Origin: Halichondria panicea
Lineage: Eukaryota > Porifera > Demospongiae > Suberitida > Halichondriidae
DNA length: 64,000 nucleotides
Direction of reading: 5' to 3'
Assembly (NCBI RefSeq): GCF_963675165.1
Contig: NC_087391.1
Span: forward strand, 763,001 to 827,000
The position numbers and the translations under genes were made by a program. The notes beneath the pieces were generated by a model that was not told where the DNA came from, searched no databases, and saw nothing but the letters and a program-made list of their open reading frames with translations. Every line of letters begins with the position of its first letter. Within the stretch, counting starts at the first letter, position 1. Positions 34,191 through 46,200 of the stretch are shown piece after piece.

Positions 34191-37100
34191 ATGAGCCTTA
34201 ATTGCGGTGTAACGCAAGCGTCTGGTGGAGACAGCCAGCCCAACTCTCCTACAGACATGGTGAGTGTGCAGGGCTAGGGAGTATAAACTCACAGTACATT
34301 TTATTACTACGTGCCTGCAGGTGTCCAGCATGACTCAGAGTCAAATGAAGAATTTTCTGACCCTCAAAAACAAGATTATTCGAACAGAGTAAGTTGTGTC
34401 TTACGCAAATCTCATAATAATTATACGTACTGTACCCATCCACTCCAGTGACCTCATTAAACGTCATAAAGATGTGCTGAGTCAGCTAACGGAAACGCAG
34501 ACTCGACTGGTTTCCACGGAGAAGGGAGCGAGGGGGCTCAAGGCTGAGCTCCACGTGCTACATCAGGTGAGAGTATGCCCCTTAAATTTACTCCCTTACT
34601 TAGAGTACATAGCAACAAAGATCACCTCATGAGTAATGTTAGGAGCCAATGTACTTAGCAGCAGTGAAACTAAAACCATGCAAACCAACAGTGTTCCCCC
34701 ACCTCCTTGTTGTGCTTGTAACATCGTGTTGCTCCACTACATGTACAATAGTATCATTATTTGATTCTTAATGTTTCCTAGGAGAAGAGAAAGCTGGTTG
34801 CGTCACTAACGATGTTACGTGAGGAGGTGGCCAGCCTGGGAGATAGTAAGAGAGAGGAAGAGCAGCTAGTTCAACAGCTCAAGGCGAAGCTCGATATTCT
34901 GGAGAGGAAGAACAAACAGTACGAGAAGAAAGCGGGAAATGCTCAGGGACTCTTAGACGAGTAAGTGTGTGTGTGGAGGGGTGAAGCTTGTCAGTGTGTG
35001 TGAAGGGGTGGAGCTTGTCAGTGTGTGTGTGTGTGTGTGTGTGTGTGGGGGGGGGGTGGAGTAGAGCTTGTGTACGTGTATGTGTACATGTACTTGTTAT
35101 TTATAAATTATGTGTGCATGTATTTGATTTGCTTGTGCGTGCAAGAGGCTAGGTAAAGAGTTACGTTGTTCTTGTTTCTGTGCAGGAAGGAGAAATGGAA
35201 GAATATGTATCAGAAACTGAAGAGGGAACATAAATCTTACAGTAAGGTTTATTATAGATCTATGTACTACACTTGTCCTGTGACTCTATTTTTTGTCCCC
35301 ACAGGAAGCCGTACCAACTCTCGCAAGAACAGTCCAATGTGTCCCCTCGTTAGTCCACCATACTTATCGTCCTCCGAGGAACTGACTCCGCCCACTCCAT
35401 CACCCCCAATCACTTTTACTGTCGAGGAAACCAAGAAAAAAACTGTTGTGCGTGAAGAATTGTTTGTGAATGAATCTAGATGCCTTGGTGTCGAATACTC
35501 TCTTGAGGATTATATGGTACCCATTCAAATGGAGCATTCCCCAGAAGACGCTACAGAGGCAACAAAGAAGAAGTGTGCTATACTGAAAATGCCTGAGTTC
35601 TTACTACCGCCTGAAAAAATGCCACAACCGGAAGTTAATACAGAGAAAGCAAACGTCGATTCTTTTAATGGTGATATACATGTAAATTCCCCAGAAGACG
35701 CTACAGAGGCAACAAAGAACAAGTGTGCTATACTGAACATGCCTGAGTTCTTACTACCGCCTAAAAAAATGTCGCAACCAGAAGTTAATACAGAGAAAGC
35801 AAACGTCGATTCTTTTGATGATGATATGGTACCAAAGCATTCCCCAGAAGACGCTATAGAGGCTACAAAGAACAAGTGTGCTCTGAACATGCCTGAGTTC
35901 TTACTACCGCCTAAAAAAATTTTGCAATTGGAAGTTAATACTGAAAAAGCAAACGTCAATTCTTTTGTGCAAGATGAACTTGTTTCAGCTAAGGATATCA
36001 CGGACCATGCTCCAATACACGTCCAAGACGTGATGGTCGCCAAGCGTCTTGAAGTCACTGATCCAGAACATTCGATCACATGTCCTCATATATGCGAACG
36101 TCTAAGGAGTCCCACTGTAGCCCCTCCCCTTTCTCTGTCAAACCAGTTATTTGGTGACAGTGACTCGGACAATGCTCTGAGTGTGTCTGATGACTCAAGC
36201 GACGATGAACGCGATGACCTGGCCGAAATGTTGGAATCTAAAACCACCACCCCCAAAGACAACGATATAACGAACAAACCTGCAAGCTCGATAAACAAGA
36301 AAAATTTTGCGAATATCACTACAGTAGGGTCAGCTGCTGATGATGAAGTATCGACTTCACCAATGGAGGATTGCAATATTAGCATTAGTGAGACTAATGT
36401 CAATTCCATTATTACTAGCGAGGTTATAGTTGCAGAGGAGGAACAGATGGCAACTGGGCACGTTAGCTCTATGACTGAGGGATCTAATTTTATCGTGCCG
36501 TGCGTGGAGGTGGAGTCTGTTGCCGCGGATACACTCAGCAGCGAAGACGAAATGGATGTTAGTTTCAACGAAGGCTCTGTATTTGTCCTCTCTCCCCTGC
36601 CACAATCTCCTATCGATATGGACGCCCACGACCGCTCACTGGACACGCCCATTTCTCCACTCCCTATATCCCCTACGAATGAACTCCCTCTCTCTCCCCT
36701 ACCACAATCTCCTGTCCAATCACATGACGACGATGAGGACATGACTCTCTCCCCTCTGCCACCGTCTCCTATCCAATCACACAACGACAATGAGGACATG
36801 ACTCTTTCCCCTCTGCCACCGTCTCCAATTAATTTCCGCTTGCATTCTGGCGTCATTTCTCCATTACCTAATTCACCTGTCTCCGCTCCAGGGTCAAAGG
36901 TTATTACTCCACTACCAGCTTCTCCTGTTTCCGTGCGGCGACTGACCAATTTAGCACCTCTCAATTTTGCTGACACTGCACCCTGTGGAGTACAAGCCCC
37001 CACACCTTGTAACGTTGTGGTCATGGTAACTAGTCAGAGTGAGGAGTACAGAGAGACCACACCCACCAGAAGCGAGCTAGTACTATCAGATGGAAGCCCG

Positions 37101-40100
37101 TTCTCTCCACCTCCACTCTTTATAGATTCAACAAAGTATTGTGAACTGGTCAGCTCTTACTGTGAAGAAACTCAGAACGCAGCGAAAGCCACGGTAACAG
37201 TAGATACACTGGACTTGAGTGCCTCAGGAGATGTTGATAATGGCGGATACTCTAGCGACTCAGATAAGGTATGGACTAGTGTGAGCGTTGTGATATCTGT
37301 ACGCTGGTCTTTTCACCTCACTTGAAATGTCATTTTAAGAGCAAGAAGCTGCCGCTTCTACTAACTGACTAATTGACCTCAACTATAGAACTGCTGTCCT
37401 TGTGTGCACTGTAGTACAGTTTCTGGGTTTGTTCTAATAAGGTTTGCATTTTCAAGTGAGGTGAAGGTTGTAATTTAATTAATGGTTAATTAAAGCTTTA
37501 GTTTCAGGTTTGTTGTACATGTACATGTACATGTACATGTATGTACATGTACATGTATGTAGTACAGGATGATTGTGACCTGTGCATGCATGTGCTTGGT
37601 TCATGATGTCATGCTGTTCCATCCTTTCCCGTACAGGTTCCCTTTATTGGACCTGTGCTGCCTCCAGCCCACCCTCTGAACAACATACCCATTGCCCCGC
37701 CCATTGACACACCTTTTTCAATAGACTCACAAAACTATTCTACTCTAACTGTTCCTACGGCTACTTCGATTCCACTAAATGACAAATACAAGTTGGACCA
37801 CTCCACGAGATCCTCCACGAGATCAGCTACTAACAATCAGAACTCCACAAACAAACAGCTGCCCGGTGGTAATACGAAAAAAAAGAAGGGGAAAATTAAC
37901 CCATTCCAAAAACCAGTGCCTAAAAACAACAGCAACAGCACGAGTTTTGATGACCTACTCCAGTCCTTCCGGCAGACATCACAGGTCACAAACCCTGCAC
38001 CTCGTGTGGTTAGCAACACACAACAGACATCACAGGTCAAGAACCCTACACCTCGTGTAGTTAGTAACATGCGCCAGCCATCACAGGTCACAAACCCTGC
38101 ACCTCCTGCAGCTAGCAACACTCACCAGCACACTCTGAAACAAGATCGAAGAATCTCTGCCTCTGTTGAAGTGCCTCCCAGTAGTAAGAGACCTCGACTC
38201 ACTTCCTCCACTTCCTCCACCTCCTCCACTGTCAGCAGCACTCCTCTACTCTGCTCACAGCTACCACGGGCCACACCTGTACAAGCGTTACCAGGATACC
38301 AAGGGGATTCCCCTACGGACACGGCTACTTCAAAGGGGACTTTCCCTCCTTGCTATCGACTGAGATCGAGAAAAGTGGACTTTTTCGAGACGGTGAAGCG
38401 AAGAAAAAAGTCGAGCAGCTGCAGCGATGACAGCCTCTCCAATGAGACACCTGTGCGCGAGGTGAGTGGCTATTATTAGAGCTATTGTATGTACATGTAA
38501 GCATGCCATTTGTTGTGAAGATTTTGGCAGCACTATAGAAGCCCAGCCTCTGTTTATATCATAATTATAATTATACGTACATGTATAGTACTAGTTAGAG
38601 TAGCGGAAGTGACCTACTGTGTCATTGTATTAATTAAACCACTGCTTTTTATTGATTTATTTCAGGGTAATAGTGACTCTATCAGTGTGCCCCAGGGTAT
38701 CCATGGCGACGCTATCCTCTCCGATGGTGAACTTAGCGAAAGTGAAGAGGAAAAAAGCAACCAAAAACCACCCCCTGTATCCATGATAACCAGAAAGAGA
38801 CGTCATACGGACGGTGCTACTGGACAGGAGGAGGACCAGACACCCTCCAGCTCACCGCTGCAACTGCTAGCTCCTCCCACACTCCTACAATCAGACCTCT
38901 CTCACGTCAACTGTGGGTACGGGAAGAAAGAAACTGAAGTGTCTCAAACTAAGGCTGCAACCCAGACTCAGAGTGTTGATGATATATTCAGTACCAATCT
39001 TCCACTACTGGGGCAGTCAAAGTTGTCCCTGGCCACACCCACTGTCACGCCCATTCAACATAGTGGTCTGTCGATAGTCCAGCAACAACTTCCTGTGTGG
39101 CTGAACTGTCCCCTCCCACTTCCTGACTGGTTGGTGGCGGCGATGGTGGGCTTACCGGGGTTGATGAACAAGAGTCATGCCAATGTGGTCAATACTCCAA
39201 ATGTGGGAGGGAAGAAGAAGAAGAAGCGTACATTTGTTGGTGAGTAGGCATGTGTTCTACAACTAGCTGTATGTTAGCACGCCTACATGGATTACCGTAT
39301 TACGAATATTTTGCGGGTGAAAAACCTTTACGAATGAGCCAAATCAGCAGAAAATTTGACCCTTTGCGATCTAACTATTGTGTTCTGGCAAGGATCGTGT
39401 GTATTTACTAGCAATAATTTAGGTTTTGCGGATTTTATTGTTGCGAATTGATCGACCATCACAAAGTTCGCAAATGTTTGATGCTCGCAAAACATTCTAG
39501 TAATACGGTATGCAGTGTATATATGCGTACCGTACATGCACCTAGCTCTACTGTACCGTATTAGCTAGAAATGTCTATAGCCCAAAAAGTGAGTAAACGT
39601 GAAATATTATCTGCAAATGCTTATTAACCACGCCTAATTTAACAGTTGAAAGTTCAATTTGCAGAAATATTATCCACAGAAGGTATTTTTACAGCTATTC
39701 GAATAATTTTTGGGCTGCAAAAATTTCTAGCTATACTGTATTATGTTGGTGAGTGAGTGTTCTCTGTGAATATACCAGACTAGTACATGTAGCTGATCGA
39801 GTCTATTGTATAACTGTATGTAACTATGCTAACACAGCAGAGGAGGTACGACACGCATGCCTCGATTAGACTAATTACCTCTGCAATAACCTTGAGCGTG
39901 GGCGTAACTACGCCTTGATTATACGCCCACGCTCAATGTTATTGCAGAGGCAATTAGTCTAATCGAGGCACGCGTGTCGTACCTCCTCTGCTAACACAGT
40001 GTACCATTGTAGCACTGTATTATTATTATGTGTACAGTGAGTGGTGTGATACAGTGATGACGTGCTGTGCTTGTTTCTCTTTCGTGTAGTTAAGGATCCC

Positions 40101-42584
40101 ATACAGAGACAGAGCAGCCAAAAACCTTCTGCTTGTGAGCCACTCATACATACTTTATTATAGTGTATGCAACTGTCTTTGTGTCCCACTATCCCGGCCC
40201 ACTCTTCCCCCTGTTTCTTCTCCAACTGTCTCCCCACTTTCTATCAAACATGATACACCACGTACTTAGCAGAGTACTGAATAGATGTACAATAATGTGC
40301 TTGTTCTTGATATTTGGCGAAGTTTGCACACTATCTGTTCACCTTCGTATATATACATACTGGAATTCATGTGTATAAGTACTTCATTCTGCACTGTACA
40401 GTGTGTATGATTATAAGATCACTGCTGTGTGTCCCCTGCAGTCATTCTGGCTAATCTAGAGCGTCTGGTGTTGGGTCAGATCTACCTGTCCGCCATTATC
40501 CCCATGCTCTCTGATCTCAAGCACATCTCCTCATCCTCCGTCCTCATCAAAGCAATCATCGAGGTGTGTACAATAAGTACATGTAAGGAGACATAGCGTT
40601 GAATAGAGCATCTTTGAACAGCCATAACTTTAGCTTCGTTGGTCCAATAACGTTAATTTTTGAAGCTTAGAGAGAGTCCATTCAGATGATGTGTTAGAAA
40701 TGTTGGCCCTGTTTTTAATGTTCCAAATCTTTTCAAGATTTGAGCATACAATCTAAACCTTCTAAGCTTTCAGAAAATCAATCAGAACTCTAGTTACAGT
40801 AGGTACAGAGCCGGCTATAATGCAACACATGTGTGAACAGTATCTGCCTAAATTCTCTCATTGTAGACCAGAATTCATTTTTGAATCTTAACTTCACATT
40901 ATACATGTACACTCCTCCTCCAGTTTCTCCTCCACCATTACATGCCGTCAGTCGACGTAGTGGTAAAGCTGTACCACGACCAGTGTGACTCAGTCCGTAC
41001 CTCCCCCCACGATTGTCAACCCCTCAACCCTTCATTCCCACCCGCCCTCCTCAAGCCAGAGTGTCAGCTGTTAGCTCTCTTTGTTCACTTGCCACGTATG
41101 AACAGCAATATGGCCACCTTCTTGTCTGAGCTGAGCACTGCATTATACCAGACCATTGTGACTCCTGGAATGAAATTTCATCAATTGGCAGCTGCCGTGT
41201 AAGTGCCGTAAAGTCAAAAAGAATTCCCCTTTTTTCCCTAGCCCCAGTGTTATGTGAGTACAATTTTTACAATGCTACTTTATATTATTAGTCAGTATAA
41301 TTTATTTTGAAGGTCAAAAAACTTGAATCCATTTCTTTAGACTACTGTGGCTCCATTTTCTTTTCATTCGTACAGTCGATTGTTCACTGGAGTGTGTCGT
41401 CTCCAAGGTGACTCAGAGAGGGTGCTATTCATGTGCTTTGATCTAGTGAGGAAGCCCCTCCTTGTTAACGAGCTACTCGTCATCTCTGGAGTGGCAAGCG
41501 TTTGGCCACTGCCGTTAGCACGATACTCAGGACTGATAGTTCAATCTGATGGAATACCCGAGGTGAAGGAGCTTGAGAAGCAGACCCTGTGTTTCACCCT
41601 GGAGACAGTCATCATGACCATGGTTAAAGAGAAGGCCTCTAAACTCAACTCTTCAGTGAGTCTTGTTTCATAAAAATTATGTATCCTTCTATGCTCATTA
41701 AAACAGTGTGTAACTACGCACATGTTCTATTACACGATTGCACTGTTGTACTGTACATGTACTCGTACTAAAGTGTCTGCAAGAAACTGCCTTGTATAGA
41801 ATGTCTACAGTATGCCTTTACCCTCCTCATCCCGCCCACATGCACACAGCTCTCCCCTCACATGCACACTCTGTGTGGGTGGGTCCACGTGAGTGACAAC
41901 ACTGTTAACCTCCTCACTGAGAAACTACTGCACATGCTCAATACTAGCTCTGCCGTGTACATCGACCAACCTCCCCCGCCCCCATCACCATGGAGACGGC
42001 CTCGGCCAAGTGTTCAAGCATTCCATATTGTTCACAGCCTCCGACTACTCTCATACTCTCGAGGATGGGTGTGGACTAACGACACTCTCATTAGAGCTCA
42101 TCTTTGGCCGATTCTTAAGAAGTGGAATAGCAGCGAGGGGTCAGAGGTCAAGGACGCAGCTGCAGTGTGCGTTGTACGCCTCATTGGTGAGTGCATCTCA
42201 TGTGAACCAGTAGCTAAGACTTCAGAATTTATGTCCCCTAATCCTGACCTACATTGTATGTGTACTACATTTCCTTGTTGAAAGTCTGTTGCTTGTATTC
42301 AGTTTACTATTGTGTATCCACTGAGTCCCTTATACAGTTAGATCCTTCATGTACATGTAGTTGTTGAAAGTCTGTTGCTTGTATTCAGTTTACCCCCTCC
42401 ACACTTCATTACTGTATCAACTGAGTCCCTTATACAATGCAGTTGTAAGTTGATGGGTTGTTTTCTACATGAACTGTTCATTTGGTGTGATTGAGTGTCT
42501 GGCCGTTATATGTATTTGGCTTTTCTTTAGCATTACATGTAAGAGAGGTTCCACTGTAGTTGCCAGGATATCTAGCCCCCCCCC

Positions 42585-42624
<40 letters not shown>

Positions 42625-43021
42625 CGTGGATAATCCCCACAAGTACATATACTCATGGTAATAAACTGTGAGCTGGCTACTTATTATGCTAGGCTATAGT
42701 TATAGTCACTTTCAATTTCTCTAAAAATCTGCAGGCTTTGTGTCGTCTCAAGGTGTGACAGCTGACCCTCTCTCCTCGTCCATATTACAGCTGCAACGAG
42801 TTCTGATTGCCCTACTCACAAAGTCCACTCCGGGAGGCTTCTCCGCTCTGCAGCTGGCTGCCGTAGACTCTTTGCTTGAACTTTGCCCCCCGGCTCACCC
42901 CCGAGCTGCCGAGGCAGTGGGTGTGGTCAGGGTGTGGCTGAATGGTCTGTGTAAACATGCAGTGAACAGTTTAGCGAAAGAGTTCAATGAACGATTATTA
43001 GTCTATCGTGTTGGCTCATGA
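34191..43021 (+). CDS. ICE1: ICE1, little elongation complex subunit 1
   Basis: Fourteen exons: 34191-34259, 34321-34388, 34449-34566, 34782-34960, 35186-35241, 35305-37268, 37637-38461, 38666-39239, 40090-40134, 40442-40563, 40924-41198, 41376-41655, 41850-42186, 42735-43021; 1732 residues. An N-terminal coiled coil (residues about 25-165) is followed by a long disordered region with three copies of a SPEDATEATK...KANVDSF repeat and many SPLPxSP motifs, then a helical C-terminal domain. That domain matches human ICE1 patterns: TGVCRLQGDSER, GWVWTNDTLI..HLWPILKKW, LQLAAVDSLLELCP. ICE1 scaffolds the ELL-containing little elongation complex, which promotes RNA polymerase II transcription of snRNA genes in nuclear bodies. 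The identification rests on these conserved C-terminal blocks. Confidence 0.85.
35010..35057. repeat. GT microsatellite plus G run, ICE1 intron 4
   Basis: GT repeat ending in a G homopolymer, preceded by two copies of a short GTGGAGCTTGTCAGT unit. Confidence 0.85.
35536..35970 (+). repeat. ~150-bp coding tandem repeats in ICE1
   Basis: Three in-frame units of about 50 residues, each with HSPEDA/NSPEDA, KCAxLxMPEFLLPP and VNTEKANV, lie in the disordered middle. DNA identity is high, so they are young within the gene. Confidence 0.9.
39293..39510. mobile_element. TA-flanked MITE in ICE1 intron 8
   Basis: A 218-bp element with ends TACCGTATTACGAATATTTT and complement. The first bases equal those of the element at 9078, placing both in one broad family. 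Confidence 0.75.
39554..39740. mobile_element. Second TA-flanked MITE in ICE1 intron 8
   Basis: A 187-bp element with ends TACCGTATTAGCTAGAAAT and an imperfect complement (ATTTCTAGCTATACTGTA), 43 bp from the previous one. Confidence 0.7.
39838..39990. mobile_element. Palindromic MITE, CAGAG-ended family, copy 2
   Basis: 153 bp, the same length as the copy at 5839, with a perfect 9-bp flanking duplication CTAACACAG (39829-39837 and 39991-39999). Confidence 0.92.
40598..40818. repeat. Dispersed fold-back repeat, copy 2
   Basis: Shares GCTTAGAGAGAG, TTCAGATGATGTGTTA, AGATTTGAGCATAC and TCTAGTTACAG with 9606-9830. It lies in ICE1 intron 10. Confidence 0.6.
42575..42625. repeat. C run plus CA microsatellite, ICE1 intron 13
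   Basis: A C homopolymer followed by CA repeats; short spurious frames arise from it. Confidence 0.9.
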
Positions 43022-43128
43022 TTTTTTTTATTTTTATGATTGTGCTTCCTTTTGTTTGATTCTCTGTACCATAATTGTATTTTGCTTTTCCTCTGACTGG
43101 ACTAAATGCAGACACAGTTAGTAATTCT

Positions 43129-43236
43129 CATGCGTGAAACCACATGTACATGGCATGTCCGATAGTAATGAGCATGCGTGAAACCACGTGGCATGTCTGT
43201 TATTAATGAGCATGCGTGAAACCACATGGCATGTCG
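43129..43236. repeat. Tandem repeat between ICE1 and DPH6
   Basis: Three copies of a 38-44 bp unit (CATGCGTGAAACCAC...GGCATGTC) fill nearly half of the 257-bp gap between the ICE1 stop and the DPH6 start, so they lie in the likely DPH6 promoter or leader. Confidence 0.9.
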
Positions 43237-43278
43237 TGTGTGTGTACGTGTGAGGTGTCTGGACAAGAAATAACAATT

Positions 43279-46200
43279 ATGCGTGTGTTGGCTCTAGTAA
43301 GTGGGGGGAAGGACAGCTGCTATAACATGATGAAGTGTGTGGCCGCTGGCCATGAAATTGTAGCTCTAGCCAATTTACAACCAGAGCAAGAACTTGGAGG
43401 TAGAGATAATTGGCGTATAATTCGCACATGTTTTGAGAATATTTACTTTAAGATGAGTTGGATATGACAATTGGCGTATAATTCGTACATGTTTTGAGAA
43501 TATTTACTGAGTTGGATAGTTTGACAATTGGCGTATAATTTGCACATGTTTTGAGAATATTTACTTACAGATGAGTTGGATAGTTTCATGTTCCAGACTG
43601 TCGGGCACGAGGGCGTGTCACTCATAGCCGAGGCCATGGGGATTCCCCTGTACAGGACATTTACGAAGGGAAAGTCCCTAACAAGAGAGCTAGTGTACAC
43701 GCCCACTAATGGCGATGAAGTGGAGGAATTGTACGAGCTGCTTGTGAGGGTGTGTGAAGAGTGTGGAGGTGTGGAGGGTGTATCGAGTGGAGCTATACTC
43801 TCAGACTACCAACGACTACGTGTGGAGAATGTGTGAGCTTTGTATCATAATTGTAATGATGAGATTGACAGCTAGCACTGCAGGTATGTGTGCTAATAGG
43901 CAACAAGCCATGCAGAGCTTTGGTCTCTAATAGCAGTTGCATGTTTTAACTTGTCCTGGCTTAGCACAATTGAAGTGTATGGTATCGTGCTAATAAAATA
44001 ATTATGATTGATCTGGAGAGCCAATTTTCAGTTTACTGTATCATGACTGTCTATCTCATCACACCAGGTGCTCTCGTCTAGGTCTGGTGAGCCTCTCCTA
44101 CCTGTGGCGTAGGAACCAGGAGCAGCTGCTCAGGGAGATGATTGATAACGGCGTGCAGGCTATAGTCATCAAGGTAGCCTCTATGGGTGAGGGAATATTG
44201 GTCTCAAAGTCAACCCATTCTTTTAAATTCACTTACAATTTGTATTAGGATTGTATCCAGACAAGCATCTTGGGCGGACCATTAAAGACTTGTACTCTGA
44301 CCTTTGTGAGCTGGTATGTCTCGTATACGGTATGGTTGGCATGTTGTTTTGGCATTAAACAATGTTATAACAAATGTCAATCATGTAGGCCGATTTACTT
44401 ATTCATTACCATACAAGCGATATCTGTACGTACCAATTATAATAACTATATATCTATTATGAGGTCGAGTGCACAGAACCGTCGCTATGGGGTCAACGTG
44501 TGTGGGGAGGGAGGAGAGTACGAGACATTCACTCTGGACTGCCCCCTCTACAAGAAGAGAATTAATTTGTGAGAGAGCCCCCTAATAATTAACTACTAAA
44601 TCTCCATGCTTGTCGGTGATACCTGGGTTGTTGTGGGCAGGAGTTTTCACATTCGTCTATTAGCATAGACATTACAAAGTCACCCAGAGTAGGAATGTTA
44701 ATTTGCTTCAAAGGAAACGTATTCCATCCTTAAATCAAATTAGTCACTGTGTATGCATTATGCTGTCACGACTAAATAGTTTCACACAGTACAAAGCCAA
44801 AGCAACCCTCTAAGAGATACGTGGTACTACTAACCATGTGTCACTAAAGCCATATTGCATACAGGTTGGCTTCTGAGGTGGTAGTCACGACCTCTGACCC
44901 CTACGCTCCAGTGGGCTACCTCAAACTAACACAGCTGGCTCTTGAGACCAAAGAGCACACAGTGAGTGTAACCACAGCGTGATGCCTACTTGCATAATAT
45001 GAGACTGTATATTTATTATTTTTCATCTCTAGCCATTTTCTCTGACATCTTCCACCAAGGTCAGTCACATGATCTACGATACCGTCACATGACCTTACGG
45101 CCCCATGTGCTCTACAGATGTGCCTAGCGTCCCCCCCTCTTCCGTCTCTGAGTCTGAGTGGGGAGCGACAATCACAATGTGTGTAGAGTACAACTCATTA
45201 GAACTAGCACTCTGTGTACACATCATAGTAGTAGTCTGTATCGATCATGTTACATCACTGTATCAGTATGTAATTGGCCAGTGCATACCCTACAAGAATA
45301 TAATTAGCTAACATCGTTATTATTATATATTCATCTGGTGTTGTAGTGTAATGTGAGTAGACACATTTTTTGGCTGTTATTATGTTAATGACAATTGCTA
45401 AATGTGCACACAGGTCTCCAGGATGGTTGTCGTGTCTGGCTGGCCTTGGATGGTGACCCCTGTGAACCCTCGACTGCCGTCCAATCTGAACGTCTGTTTG
45501 AGGGGGCGTGCTCACGACTGTGTGCATGTGGGTGTGAGTGGCGTGATGCTGTGCTTGTGTACCTCTACTTGTCTGAGATGACCGACTACCCATGTGTCAA
45601 CAGTGTGTACAAGCGGCACTTCAGTAGCGAACCACCTGCAAGGTGTGTGTGTGTGATGTGTGAGGGTGTGAGGGCAAGTAGAGCCAGAGACAAATCATGC
45701 GAACAAAATTAATATCTACTTCATATTTTAATACATTGATAATGGCCAACTTCTGTAGGGTGTGTGTTTCCTCGTCCCTGCCTGAGGGTGTTCTGGTGAG
45801 GCTAGAGGTGGTGGTGTGGAGGTGTGATAGTGGGCGGAGCTCCATGCATGTACAGTCTCACTCAGAGTGGGCCCCCGCTAATATTGGCCCATACAGTCAG
45901 TCCTACACAGTGAGTATGCAGGGTCTGCCCACACTTGTCATCTCTCGGGGTTTAGAACCACCACTCTTAACGACCAATTTGACTACTAGTCGTGCTATTT
46001 GCTAAATTGCTATAATTATATTGTCAGCTAGAAAGTAGCTACCAAGCCCTGCTGCACAGTACATTACATGTACTTTTTATGTTCCTCTTTTTCTATGCTG
46101 TAGGTTTCCGATGTTGTATTTGGTGCTGGACAGATTGGATTAGAGCCCTCGTCTATGACATTGGCCCCGCCCCTTTCTCAGGCCACCCTCTCTCTGACTC

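Noticed and set aside
36086-37024. 312-residue antisense frame in ICE1 exon 6
   Set aside because: Shadow of a long low-complexity coding exon; no splice context or recognisable domain.
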